This document shows positions 16,002 to 24,243 of a stretch of 64,000 nt of DNA, piece by piece. Source of the stretch: Streptomyces sp. SDr-06 (GTDB lineage Bacteria > Actinomycetota > Actinomycetes > Streptomycetales > Streptomycetaceae). The first letter of the stretch is position 1. Every line of letters begins with the position of its first letter. The translations under genes and the position numbers were made by a program. The stretch lies in assembly GCF_003324565.1 (NCBI RefSeq), contig NZ_QOLA01000001.1:434001-498000 (forward strand). Direction: 5' to 3'. The notes beneath the pieces are model-generated. The model worked only from the letters and a program-made list of their open reading frames with translations. It did no database searches and had not been told where the DNA came from.

Positions 16002-16462
16002 GTTCCCTCCGCTTCCTCGTGCAGGTTCTCGGCGAGCCGGCGCAGCGCGGGCAGCGCGGCGGCGAGGGCGGCCCGGTCGGCCGGGTCGAGGCGGGCCACC
16101 TGGTCGCGTACGAGCGCGGCGCGCCGGCGCTGCCAGTCGCGCAGCCGGTCGAGGGCGGCGGGGGTCGCGTACAGCAGGGCCGAGCGGCGATCGCCCGGGG
16201 CGGTCTCGCGCCGCAGGTATCCGTCCTTGACCAGCTGGTTGACCAGGGTCGAGACCGAATTGGCCGCCAGGTAGAGCTCCTTGGCGGCGGCCGACACCCC
16301 GATGCCGGGCCGGGTCGCCACGAGACGGAGCAGTTCGACGTGGGCGCCGCGCAACGGGGGCGCGGTCAGCCCGCGGCGCAGCCGGCGCCGGACGAGCCGC
16401 TGGACCGCGGCGAGCACGTCGGCGAAGGAGTCGTCGAACGGCTCGGCCTCCTCGACAGCCAT
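15998..16462 (-). CDS. MarR family transcriptional regulator
   Basis: 154 residues with a winged helix: V-S-A-A-A-K-E-L-Y-L-A-A-N-S-V-S-T-L-V-N-Q-L as the HTH and G-D-R-R-S-A-L as the wing. First gene of the MarR-ATPase-permease-methyltransferase operon. The dyad at 16472-16492 sits only 10 bases from its start codon, suggesting self-repression that is lifted by a ligand, probably the exported compound. The family usually binds such dyads as a dimer. Confidence 0.88.
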   Translation of the reverse strand: MAVEEAEPFDDSFADVLAAVQRLVRRRLRRGLTAPPLRGAHVELLRLVATRPGIGVSAAAKELYLAANSVSTLVNQLVKDGYLRRETAPGDRRSALLYATPAALDRLRDWQRRRAALVRDQVARLDPADRAALAAALPALRRLAENLHEEAEGT

Positions 16463-16471
16463 GTCCCCATT

Positions 16472-16492
16472 TTATCTCTCACTCAGAGGTAA
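16472..16492. promoter_or_regulatory. MarR-type operator, TTAyCTCT inverted repeat
   Basis: On the minus strand TTACCTCT and AGAGATAA flank GAGTG, an 8-bp dyad with one mismatch. A possible -10 (TAAAAT, 16469-16474, minus strand) overlaps it, which would place the transcript start at or near the MarR ATG. Overlap of operator and -10 supports autoregulation. Confidence 0.65.
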
Positions 16493-16652
16493 CGGCCAGA
16501 CCGCGGTACGGTCGGCCCGCGCGGGGTGTGGCGGCGGCCACAGGGGACCCGCTGTGAGAACGAACCGGGCCCGCATGACATCTTTCCCCGGGGCCCCACG
16601 TGCTCCACGGAACGCCATTCGTATCGGGCAGGGAAACAGGAGCTGAACGCAC

Positions 16653-17792
16653 GTGCCGGCCATCAGTCAGAGGATGCATCTGATCCTGCTCTCCGCGTGG
16701 ACCGCGCTGTGGTTCGCCGTGGTGGAGCCCAACGGCGGCTTCTCCTGGCACTATCTGCGCGCGGGCGGCGAGCTCATCTTCCAGGGGCCCTCCGGTGACG
16801 GCACCGGAGGGCTCAACCTCTACGCCCACCACCCCGAGCTCCAGATGGGCCCGGTCAGCTTCCTGACGGCCGGGCTCTTCAACCCGTTCCCCGACCACAC
16901 CGGCCAATTCCTGGCCGCCCTGCTGATGTCGGTGCTCGGCCTGGTGATCGTGGTGCTCGCCGGACGCAGCGCCGCCTGGTACTTCCTGGGGACCGGCACC
17001 AACCACCAGCGGCTGCGCCAGCGGGTGCTCATCGCCGGTCTGGCCTTCATCCCGATGTGGATCGAGGTGTCGGTGCGCTTCGGCCACCTCGACGACGTCC
17101 TCGCCCTGTTCTTCACGGCGCTCGCCGTCCGCTCGGTGACCCGCGACAGCGCCGTGGGCACCGGCGTGTGGCTGGCCCTCGCGATGGACTCCAAGCCGAC
17201 CGCGGTCACCTTCGCCGCGCTGCTCTTCGCCCTGCCGCGGCACCAGTGGCTGCGGGCGGGCCTGTGGTGCGCGGCGGTCCTCGCGGTCGCCTGGGCGCCG
17301 TTCTTCCTCAACAATCCGCACTCGATGTCGGCCGCCGGCTTCGCGATACCCAACCAGCCTGCCTCCGCCCTGCGCTGGCTCGGCGTCGCGGACGCGCAGA
17401 CACCCGGCTGGGACCGGCCCGCGCAGGCGGCGCTCGGCCTTCTGCTCGGCGCGATCGCGGTGTGGCGGGGGCGGTGGGCCGCGGTGGTGCTGCTCGGCGC
17501 GAACGCGCGGATCGTCCTGGACCCCAGCGTCTACACGTACTACACGGCCTCCGTGCTGCTCGGCACCCTGCTGTGGGACGTGATCGGGCAGCGCCGGCTG
17601 GTGCCCTGGTGGAGCTGGCTCGCGCTCCTGACGCTGTACGGGAGCGTGTTCGTGGTGCCGGACGACGCGGCGCGGGGGCTGATCCGGCTGGCCTTCGTGA
17701 TCGTGTCGACGGCGTACGTGCTGCTGTGGCCGCAGCGTGACAGGACCCGGGACCGCCGCCGAAGGCGCCGGTCCGCCTCCGTCCCCGCCTGA
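16653..17792 (+). CDS. Polytopic membrane protein, GT-C/DUF2029-like
   Basis: 379 residues from the GTG at 16653 (AGGAG upstream; ATG at 16674 also possible). About nine to ten hydrophobic helices. The first loop holds W-H-Y-L-R-A-G-G-E-L-I-F and N-L-Y-A-H-H-P-E-L, like the first extracytoplasmic loop of mannosyltransferase-type GT-C proteins, and a later F-G-H-L-D-D-V segment is acidic. A polyprenyl-sugar-dependent glycosyltransferase is possible but the catalytic Asp pair is not certain. The C-terminal tail is strongly basic. Stands alone. Confidence 0.6.
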   Translation: MPAISQRMHLILLSAWTALWFAVVEPNGGFSWHYLRAGGELIFQGPSGDGTGGLNLYAHHPELQMGPVSFLTAGLFNPFPDHTGQFLAALLMSVLGLVIVVLAGRSAAWYFLGTGTNHQRLRQRVLIAGLAFIPMWIEVSVRFGHLDDVLALFFTALAVRSVTRDSAVGTGVWLALAMDSKPTAVTFAALLFALPRHQWLRAGLWCAAVLAVAWAPFFLNNPHSMSAAGFAIPNQPASALRWLGVADAQTPGWDRPAQAALGLLLGAIAVWRGRWAAVVLLGANARIVLDPSVYTYYTASVLLGTLLWDVIGQRRLVPWWSWLALLTLYGSVFVVPDDAARGLIRLAFVIVSTAYVLLWPQRDRTRDRRRRRRSASVPA

Positions 17793-17898
17793 GTGGGTAT
17801 GCGGACCGCGCCGACCGTCCGTCACCCGGTGAGCGCGGACCGCGCCGCGTGAGACGCTGGGACGGTCCGCACCGGCAGACTTGCGAAGAGGGTCCCCC

Positions 17899-18570
17899 AT
17901 GACTCGTCAGACGCGTACGGCCAAGGAGATCATCGCGGCGACGTCGGCCGCCCTCGCCCCCGCGGCGGACGACAACCCGCTGGTGCCGCTCGTCGAAGCG
18001 GGCACGGCGCCGCTCTCCGCGCTCGCGGGACTCGCCCTGGAGCAGCGCCACATCATCGCCTCCGACCGCCGCGCCTTCGTGTTCCTGGCCGAACGCTCGG
18101 GCAAGGGCGGCGCGTGCGCGGAGTTCTTCGACTCGCTGGCCCTGGGCGAGACGCTGGCCCTGGAGCGGCTCGCGGCGTACGAGACGGCCTGCGGGCTCAC
18201 CCCGGAAGCCATCGGCCAGTACGAGCCGAAGGCGGGCTGCCAGGCCTACCCGGCGTATGTGGCCTGGCTCGCGCTGAACGGCGAGCCATCGAGCGTGGCG
18301 CTCGCCCTCACCGCCAACTTCGCGGCCTGGGGCGGCTACTGCGCCCAGCTGGCCGCGGCACTGCGCGGCCGGTACGGGTTCACCGACGAGGCGTGCGCGT
18401 TCTTCGACTTCTTCGCGGGACCGGCGCCGGAACTGGAACAGCAGGCCATCGCGGCCGTCGCCGCCGGCTCGGACGACGCGCACGGCGAGGGCGTCGGCAG
18501 CGGGGCCCACTACGGACGGCTGCTCCAGCGGTACGAGTCGATGTTCTGGACCACGCTCGCCGGGGCCTGA
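17899..18570 (+). CDS. TenA/THI-4-like protein
   Basis: 223 residues from the ATG at 17899 (a TTG at 17881 is in frame but less likely). All-helical sequence with F-F-D-S-L-A-L-G-E, Y-P-A-Y-V-A-W-L-A and a C-terminal G-S-G-A-H-Y-G-R-L-L-Q-R-Y-E-S-M-F-W, typical of TenA-like proteins that Streptomyces annotations list as TenA family regulators. The thiaminase II active-site Cys is not placed with confidence, so thiamin salvage activity is uncertain. No thiamin genes or TPP riboswitch are nearby. Confidence 0.55.
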   Translation: MTRQTRTAKEIIAATSAALAPAADDNPLVPLVEAGTAPLSALAGLALEQRHIIASDRRAFVFLAERSGKGGACAEFFDSLALGETLALERLAAYETACGLTPEAIGQYEPKAGCQAYPAYVAWLALNGEPSSVALALTANFAAWGGYCAQLAAALRGRYGFTDEACAFFDFFAGPAPELEQQAIAAVAAGSDDAHGEGVGSGAHYGRLLQRYESMFWTTLAGA

Positions 18571-18706
18571 CCGGCGACGGCGGAGCCGCGCCGCCCGGCC
18601 CGCTCGGCCCGCCCGCGATTCGGCTCGAACCCGCCTTCCTGACCATGGAGTTGATGGGCCGCTCCCGGCCCGCGACGAGGAGCCGCGCGGGAACCTGGAC
18701 CACCTC

Positions 18707-18730
18707 GGGGGTGGCATCCGTGCCACCCCC
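18707..18730. terminator. 10-bp perfect hairpin after the TenA-like gene
   Basis: GGGGGTGGCA (18707-18716) and TGCCACCCCC (18721-18730) pair around TCCG. It separates the TenA-like gene from the secreted hydrolase gene. Confidence 0.75.
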
Positions 18731-18856
18731 GGTCGGGGTGGTGGCCGGATCGCCGCAGGGGGCCCGGGCGGTGGACGATCGACCGACCGAGGCACCGGAA
18801 GGGGTGCGGCGCGGATGACCGGCCCCCCTTCGCACCACCAAGGGGGAGAGAGACCC

Positions 18857-20410
18857 ATGCAGTTGTTCAGGAAGCCGGGCCGCTGGGCCGCGGCCGCCAT
18901 GTGCGGCCTGCTCGCGGCGGCGGCCCTGCCGGCCGGCGTGGCGAGCGCCGCCGCCCGGAGCACCGTGCCCGACCGCTACCGCCTTCAGCGGCTCGTCTGG
19001 CAGCCGTGCGCGTCCGGGGCGCTGGAGTGCGCGACCATGGCGGTACCCCGGGACTGGCACCACGCCGAGGCCGGGCCGAGCCTGAGCATCCAGGTCTCCC
19101 GGCACCGCGCGACCGGTCCCGGCGCACGGCGGGGCGTGCTCATGATGGCGGCGGGCGGCCCCGGCGCCTCGGGCTTGCGCCGCCCGGCCGAGTTGACCCG
19201 GCTCAGCCCGAAGCTCGCGGCGGCGTACGACGTGGTCGGCTTCGACCAGCGCGGGGTCGGGGCGAGCACCAATGTGGTCTGCTCGGACCAGGACAAGGTC
19301 GACGCCCTTTTCACCAGCGGGGACCTGCGGGACCGTTCGCCCCGGGCGGTGGCGGCCACGTTCGGCCGCGCACGTGACTTCGTCGCGGACTGCGAACGCG
19401 CGTCGGGCGGACTGCTGCCGTACATCACCACCGATCAGGCCGTGCACGACATGGATCTGTACCGGTCGCTGCTCGGCGTGGACCGGGTGTCCTACTACGG
19501 GCCGTCCTACGCCACCGTCCTCGGGGCGTACTACGCGACCGAGTTCCCCCGCCGGGTCGAGCGGGTCGTCCTGGACAGCGACGTCGACTTCACCGGCAGC
19601 TGGGAGTCGTTCCTGGTGGGGCAGCCGATGAGCTTCCAGCGCCGGTTCGAGCAGGACTTCCTGCCCTGGCTGGCGAGGAACGACCGGGCGTACCACCAGG
19701 GCCGCACCCCCGCCGAGGCGAAGGCCTCCTACGAACGGCTGCGGGCCGCACTGCGCGAGCACCCGCTCGACCTCGACGGCACCGTGATCACGGGCAACCA
19801 CCTGGACGCCGCCGCGATCAACGCCCTGTACGACGCGTCCGGCAGGTTCCAGGACTTCGCCTCGCTGATGGGCCTGCTCGAACATCCCGAGAGCGCCCCC
19901 GCGGACGCGAGGAAGAACGTCGCCGACCGGCTCAGGCACTTCATGGGGGCCAACTTCCTCGCCAACTTCTTCTCGGTCACCTGCGGCGACACCCCGTGGA
20001 GGCGCGACAGCCGCTACTGGGTGGACCAGAGCGCCCGCGCCACGAGCGCCACCCCGCTGGCCGGAGCCCAGGAGCTGACGTACGCGGCGATCTGCGCGAA
20101 CTGGCCGCGGTCCAGGGCTCCCCACATCGAGGTGACCGGCAAGGGGCTGCCGCCCGTGCTGATGCTCAACTCGACGCACGATCCGGCCACGTACTACGAG
20201 GGAGCGCTGCGCGCCCACCGCGGGCTCGCCGGCTCGCGCCTGATCACCGTGGACGGCGGTGACCACGGCCAGTTCCAGCACGGCAACGCGTGCGCGGACG
20301 CCTACGTGGAGGACTACCTCCTGTCCGGCACACTGCCCGCCGAGGACACGACGTGCGCGGGCGTGCCGCTGCCGGAGCCCGCGCCACGCGGCGGGAGCAC
20401 CACGCGGTAG
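18857..20410 (+). CDS. Secreted alpha/beta-hydrolase, tripeptidyl aminopeptidase (TAP) type
   Basis: 517 residues from the ATG at 18857 (GGGGGAGAG upstream). Signal peptide about 1-32. The alpha/beta-hydrolase domain has an oxyanion segment A-G-G-P-G-A-S-G and D-Q-R-G-V-G-A-S. The nucleophile elbow is Y-Y-G-P-S-Y-A-T with Ser217, and the TAP-like C-terminal domain supplies S-T-H-D-P (Asp) and G-G-D-H-G-Q (His). The second Gly of G-x-S-x-G is Ala219 here. Streptomyces TAP enzymes remove tripeptides or cleave propeptides outside the cell; substrate not predictable. Confidence 0.82.
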   Translation: MQLFRKPGRWAAAAMCGLLAAAALPAGVASAAARSTVPDRYRLQRLVWQPCASGALECATMAVPRDWHHAEAGPSLSIQVSRHRATGPGARRGVLMMAAGGPGASGLRRPAELTRLSPKLAAAYDVVGFDQRGVGASTNVVCSDQDKVDALFTSGDLRDRSPRAVAATFGRARDFVADCERASGGLLPYITTDQAVHDMDLYRSLLGVDRVSYYGPSYATVLGAYYATEFPRRVERVVLDSDVDFTGSWESFLVGQPMSFQRRFEQDFLPWLARNDRAYHQGRTPAEAKASYERLRAALREHPLDLDGTVITGNHLDAAAINALYDASGRFQDFASLMGLLEHPESAPADARKNVADRLRHFMGANFLANFFSVTCGDTPWRRDSRYWVDQSARATSATPLAGAQELTYAAICANWPRSRAPHIEVTGKGLPPVLMLNSTHDPATYYEGALRAHRGLAGSRLITVDGGDHGQFQHGNACADAYVEDYLLSGTLPAEDTTCAGVPLPEPAPRGGSTTR

Positions 20411-20451
20411 TGCCGGGCGGTGCGGGCCCGATTCCCGCAGGACGGGGAACA

Positions 20452-20498
20452 CAGGGTGCACAAGCGTTTACCCTGAGGGTGAACGGATGTGCACCCTG
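20452..20498. promoter_or_regulatory. Nested dyad upstream of the MFS-TetR operon
   Basis: Outer arms CAGGGTGCACA (20452-20462) and TGTGCACCCTG (20488-20498) are perfect complements. Inner arms GTTTACCCT (20466-20474) and AGGGTGAAC (20476-20484) match with one mismatch. Both dyads share the centre 20475. It lies 26 bases before the MFS start and 41 bases after the preceding stop, so it could be a TetR operator, a terminator hairpin, or both. Confidence 0.65.
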
Positions 20499-20524
20499 CC
20501 CGCGCTCCAGCCGTACGGAGAGTC

Positions 20525-22000
20525 ATGCCCCCAGCGATACCCGCGCCCGCCGACCCGCCGCGCCCCCGCTCCTTCGTCGGAGTGCTGGCGTTCTGCGGAG
20601 TCGTCGTGGCTGTCATGCAGACGCTGGTGGTGCCGCTGCTCCCGCATGTGCCCGCCCTCACCGGCAGCACTCCGGCCGCCGCGAGCTGGCTCGTCACCGT
20701 CACGCTGCTGACCGGCGCCGTCTTCACCCCGGTCCTCGGCCGGGCCGGTGACATGTACGGAAAGCGGCGGCTGCTGCTCCTCTCGCTCGGGGTGCTCACC
20801 GCCGGCTCGGTGATGTGCGCGGTCAGCTCGCACATCGGGGTGCTCATCGCGGGCCGCGCCCTGCAAGGAGCCGCCCTGGCGGTGATCCCCCTGGGCATCA
20901 GCATCATGCGGGACGAACTGCCGCCCGCGAAGGTGCTCTCCTCGGTGGCGCTGATGAGCTCGACGCTCGGCATCGGCGCGGCCGTGGGGCTGCCCGTGGC
21001 GGCGCTGGTCGTCGAGCACTTCGACTGGCACACGATGTTCTGGGCGTCCGCCGCGCTCGGCGTGCTAGACATCGCGCTGGTGCTGTGGTGCGTGCCGGAG
21101 TCGCCGCTGCGCTCGCGCGGCCGGTTCGACTCCGTGGGGGCGCTCGGGCTCTCGGCGGCGCTGGTCGCCGTGCTCCTCGCCATCACCCAGGGCGCCGACT
21201 GGGGCTGGACCTCGCCGCGCACCCTCGCCCTGCTCGGCGCGGCCGCGGTGATCTGGCCGCTGTGGGGCGCGTACGAACTGCGCACCCGCTCACCCCTGGT
21301 GGACCTGCGGGTGTCGGCGCGGCCCGCGGTGCTGCTCACCAACGTGGCGGCCCTGCTCATCGGGTTCGCCTTCTACGCCAACTCGCTGGTGACCGCGCAG
21401 ATGGTGCAGGAGCCCAGGGCCACCGGGTACGGCCTCGGGGCGTCGATCGTGGTCAGCGGGCTCTGCCTGCTGCCGGGCGGTCTCTCGATGGTGGCGCTGT
21501 CCCCGGTGTCGGCCAGGATCTCGGCGAAGTACGGCCCCAAGGCCGCGCTCGCCCTCGCGGCCGCCGTCATGGCCGCGGGGTACGGGGTGCGGTTCTTCAC
21601 CAGTCACAGCCTGCCCCTGATCATCGCGGGGGCCACGGTCGTGTCGTGCGGCACCGCGATCGCGTACTCGGCGCTGCCCGCCCTCGTGATGCGCGCGGTC
21701 CCGGTGAGCGAGACGGGCGCCGCCAACGGGCTCAACACGCTGATGCGCTCGGTGGGACAGGCCTGTTGCAGCGCGGTGGTGGCCGCCGTCCTGGCGAACG
21801 TCACCTTCGAGGCGGGCGGCCGCACCGCGCCGACGCTGCACGCCTATCTCCTGGTGTTCCTGATCGCGGGCGGCGCCGCGCTGGCCGCACTCGCCGCCAC
21901 GCTGTGCCTGCCGGGCCGCGCCGCCCCCGCCGCGGGTACCGTCGGGGCGGGGCGCGGCGAGGGCACGCCGGGACGCAGGACGGCCGAGGAGAGCGCATGA
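20525..22000 (+). CDS. MFS drug efflux transporter, DHA2-like
   Basis: 491 residues from the ATG at 20525 (GGAGAG upstream). About 13-14 hydrophobic helices. The A motif appears as G-R-A-G-D-M-Y-G-K-R-R between helices 2 and 3, and a motif-C-like S-S-T-L-G-I-G-A-A-V-G-L-P is in the fifth helix. Such proteins are proton antiporters for drugs and dyes. The stop overlaps the TetR start (ATGA at 21997-22000), which points to a self-regulated efflux operon. Substrate unknown. Confidence 0.85.
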   Translation: MPPAIPAPADPPRPRSFVGVLAFCGVVVAVMQTLVVPLLPHVPALTGSTPAAASWLVTVTLLTGAVFTPVLGRAGDMYGKRRLLLLSLGVLTAGSVMCAVSSHIGVLIAGRALQGAALAVIPLGISIMRDELPPAKVLSSVALMSSTLGIGAAVGLPVAALVVEHFDWHTMFWASAALGVLDIALVLWCVPESPLRSRGRFDSVGALGLSAALVAVLLAITQGADWGWTSPRTLALLGAAAVIWPLWGAYELRTRSPLVDLRVSARPAVLLTNVAALLIGFAFYANSLVTAQMVQEPRATGYGLGASIVVSGLCLLPGGLSMVALSPVSARISAKYGPKAALALAAAVMAAGYGVRFFTSHSLPLIIAGATVVSCGTAIAYSALPALVMRAVPVSETGAANGLNTLMRSVGQACCSAVVAAVLANVTFEAGGRTAPTLHAYLLVFLIAGGAALAALAATLCLPGRAAPAAGTVGAGRGEGTPGRRTAEESA

Positions 22001-22566
22001 CGGGGCAGCGGGCCACCGGTGCCGACACCGGAACGGGCAAGGACGCGATCCTGCGGGCGGCGCGCCGGGCGTTCACCCTGCGTCCGTACGCCGAGGTCAC
22101 GATGCGGTCGATCGCCGCCGACGCCGGGGTGAGCGCCTCGCTCATCGTCAAGCGGTTCGGCAGCAAGGAGCGGCTCTTCCACACGGTCGCGGACTTCGGA
22201 CCCGCCGCCGACGCGCTGTTCGCGGCGCCCCTCGAAGGGCTGGGGCGGCACCTGGTCCTGACGATGGTGCGGATGCGGCGCGAGGACCAGGGGGATCCGC
22301 TGCTTCGCGCGGTGTTCTCCCTGGGGAACGTGGATGAACGGACCCTGCTGCGGGAGCGGTTCCGCGAGCAGGTCACGTCCCGGCTGGCCGGTCAACTGCG
22401 CGGCGGGGAAAGCGAGTTGAGGGCCGAGTTGATCGCCGGACTGCTGCTGGGCCTGGGCGCGACCCTCAGTCTGCACCGGCCGGGCGCCGGGGAACGCGCC
22501 ACGCCCGAGCAGCTGGCGGATCTCTACGCGCCGGCTGTGCAGCGTCTGATCACCGGTTCCGACTGA
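21997..22566 (+). CDS. TetR family regulator of the adjacent MFS pump
   Basis: 189 residues. The N-terminal HTH reads I-L-R-A-A-R-R-A-F through M-R-S-I-A-A-D-A-G-V-S-A-S-L-I-V-K-R-F-G-S-K, with the typical F-G-S-K-E-R-L-F end. The C-terminal ligand domain is divergent, as is usual. It is translated in overlap with the transporter gene, so it most likely represses the shared promoter and may bind the nested dyad at 20452-20498. It ends convergently with the ferredoxin gene. Confidence 0.88.
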   Translation: MTGQRATGADTGTGKDAILRAARRAFTLRPYAEVTMRSIAADAGVSASLIVKRFGSKERLFHTVADFGPAADALFAAPLEGLGRHLVLTMVRMRREDQGDPLLRAVFSLGNVDERTLLRERFREQVTSRLAGQLRGGESELRAELIAGLLLGLGATLSLHRPGAGERATPEQLADLYAPAVQRLITGSD

Positions 22567-22581
22567 CCGGAACCGGTCCTC

Positions 22582-22776
22582 TCACTCGTCGTGCACGGTG
22601 ATGGCCTGCACCGGGCAGGCCCGGACGGCCTCGCGGACCAGGGGGTCGCCGCCGCCGTCCTCGCGGCCGGGCAGCAGCTCGCTGAACCCGTCGTCGTCCT
22701 GCGTGAAGACGCCGGGGGACGTCAGCACGCACTGGCCCGCGCCGATGCAGACGTCCTGGTCGATGCTGATCCGCAT
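22582..22776 (-). CDS. [3Fe-4S] ferredoxin, electron donor for the P450
   Basis: 64 residues with AAAGGAG ahead of the ATG at 22776. Three cysteines, C10, C16 and C54-P, in the pattern C-x5-C-x37-C-P, are typical of the small 3Fe-4S ferredoxins paired with bacterial P450s. It begins 35 bases after the P450 stop, so it is the second gene of that operon. It passes electrons from a ferredoxin reductase (not in this window) to the P450. Confidence 0.92.
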   Translation of the reverse strand: MRISIDQDVCIGAGQCVLTSPGVFTQDDDGFSELLPGREDGGGDPLVREAVRACPVQAITVHDE

Positions 22777-22811
22777 GTGCGGCTCCTTTCCTTCCGTCGG
22801 TTCCCGCGCCG

Positions 22812-24044
22812 CTACCAGGCGACGGGGAGTTCGACCATTCCCTGGATGGTGTCGCCCGGTTTGAACGGGATCTCGTCGGCGGGCACCGCCAGGCGAAGGC
22901 CGGGCAGCCGGTCGAAGAGGGAGCGCAGCGCGATCTCCATCTCGGCCCGCGCCAGGTTCTGGCCGAGGCACTGATGGATGCCGAAGCCGAAGGCGACGTG
23001 GTGCCGGCTGGTGCGGTGCCAGTCGATCCGGTCGGGGGCGTCGAAGCCGGCGCTGTCCCGGTTGATGATCGACGTCGAGAAGACGACGCCGTCGTCGGCG
23101 CGGATGGTCCGGCCGCCGATCTCGATGTCCTCCAGGGCCACCCGCAGCATTCCGTCGGCGATCGACAGGTAGCGGAGCAGTTCCTCGACCGCGGCGGGCA
23201 TGAGCGCCGGGTCGGAGCGCAGCTCGGCCAGCTGCTCCGGGTGCTGGAGGAGCGTGAACGTGCCGAGCGAGATCATGTTGGCGGTCGTCTCGTGGCCCGC
23301 GACCAGCAGGATGGTGGCGAAATCCACCAGTTCCTGCCGGTTCAGCGCCCCTTCGTTCAGGCGCCGCTCGATGAGTTCGTCGAGCAGCCCGTCGCCGGGT
23401 TCGGTCTGCTTGCGCTCGATCAGCCGGACGAAGTAGTCCTCCAGCGCGTCGCGTGCCGCCTCGACGTCGGTGGTTTCCGGCCCGCGCAGGAGCTTGCGGG
23501 ACTGGCCCTCGAAGAACTCGTGGTCCTCGTAGGGCACACCGAGCAGCGCGCAGATGACCATCGACGGCACCGGCAGCGCGAACGCGCTCACCAGGTCCGT
23601 CGGCGGTCCCTGCTCGATCATCGCGTCGAGCAGCCGGTCCACGGTCGTCTGGATCTGCGGCCGCAGGGAGGCGGTGCGCTTGAGGGTGAAACTGGGGATC
23701 AGCATCCGGCGCTGGGTGGCGTGCTCCGGATCGTCGGTGCCGAGCAGCGCGGCGCGGCGCCGGGTGATCCCGGCGAAGCGGGCCGTCGGCGAGGGGAACG
23801 CCTCGTTGAGCCGGTCGCTGGAGAGCCGCGGGTCGGCGAGCAGGGCGCGCGCCTCGGCGAGCCCGGTGACCATCCAGACGATCCGGCCGTCGTAGAGCCG
23901 GACGCGGGCGAGCGGGCGCTCGTCGCGCAACGGCTGATATGCGGTGGGCGGGTGGTAGGGGCAGCTGCGGTCCTGCGGGAAGGAGACGCTGCCGGTGTCG
24001 GTGGCGGTGTGGTCCGTGTTGACGCTGGTGTCCGTGCCTGTCAT
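22812..24044 (-). CDS. Cytochrome P450, CYP105-like
   Basis: 410 residues from the ATG at 24044 (GAGGT upstream). The open frame reaches 24149, but that extension is basic and unlike P450 starts. I-helix A-G-H-E-T-T (249-254), E-x-x-R at 288-291 and heme motif F-G-F-G-I-H-Q-C with the thiolate ligand Cys359. The N-terminal R-S-C-P-Y-H-P-P and C-terminal E-L-P-V-A-W resemble the CYP105 family, enzymes of broad xenobiotic or secondary-metabolite hydroxylation. Substrate unknown; no biosynthetic genes adjoin it. Confidence 0.9.
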   Translation of the reverse strand: MTGTDTSVNTDHTATDTGSVSFPQDRSCPYHPPTAYQPLRDERPLARVRLYDGRIVWMVTGLAEARALLADPRLSSDRLNEAFPSPTARFAGITRRRAALLGTDDPEHATQRRMLIPSFTLKRTASLRPQIQTTVDRLLDAMIEQGPPTDLVSAFALPVPSMVICALLGVPYEDHEFFEGQSRKLLRGPETTDVEAARDALEDYFVRLIERKQTEPGDGLLDELIERRLNEGALNRQELVDFATILLVAGHETTANMISLGTFTLLQHPEQLAELRSDPALMPAAVEELLRYLSIADGMLRVALEDIEIGGRTIRADDGVVFSTSIINRDSAGFDAPDRIDWHRTSRHHVAFGFGIHQCLGQNLARAEMEIALRSLFDRLPGLRLAVPADEIPFKPGDTIQGMVELPVAW

Positions 24045-24243
24045 GTAGACCTCGCAAGCGAAGGGTTCCGTCTTGCCGATCTCCACTACATGCCTCGGGC
24101 ACCTATGACGTCTACGCGTTCTTCGGCCGATTCCCAGCGTTCGGCTCAACCGCCCGGGGGCCCGGTGCGGGCCTCCGGGCGCGGCGGGGCTAGCGTGTGG
24201 GCGGCCCGTCGTACGTCACGGGCCGGTGAGGAGATCGACCCGG

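Noticed and set aside
16479..17900. Minus-strand open frame opposite the polytopic membrane protein
   Set aside because: The plus strand encodes clear transmembrane helices with a ribosome site; the minus translation is low-complexity.
22582..24102. A 506-codon frame joining the P450 region to the ferredoxin
   Set aside because: Only its last 64 codons are real (ferredoxin with its own AAAGGAG). The rest is the P450 gene in another frame.
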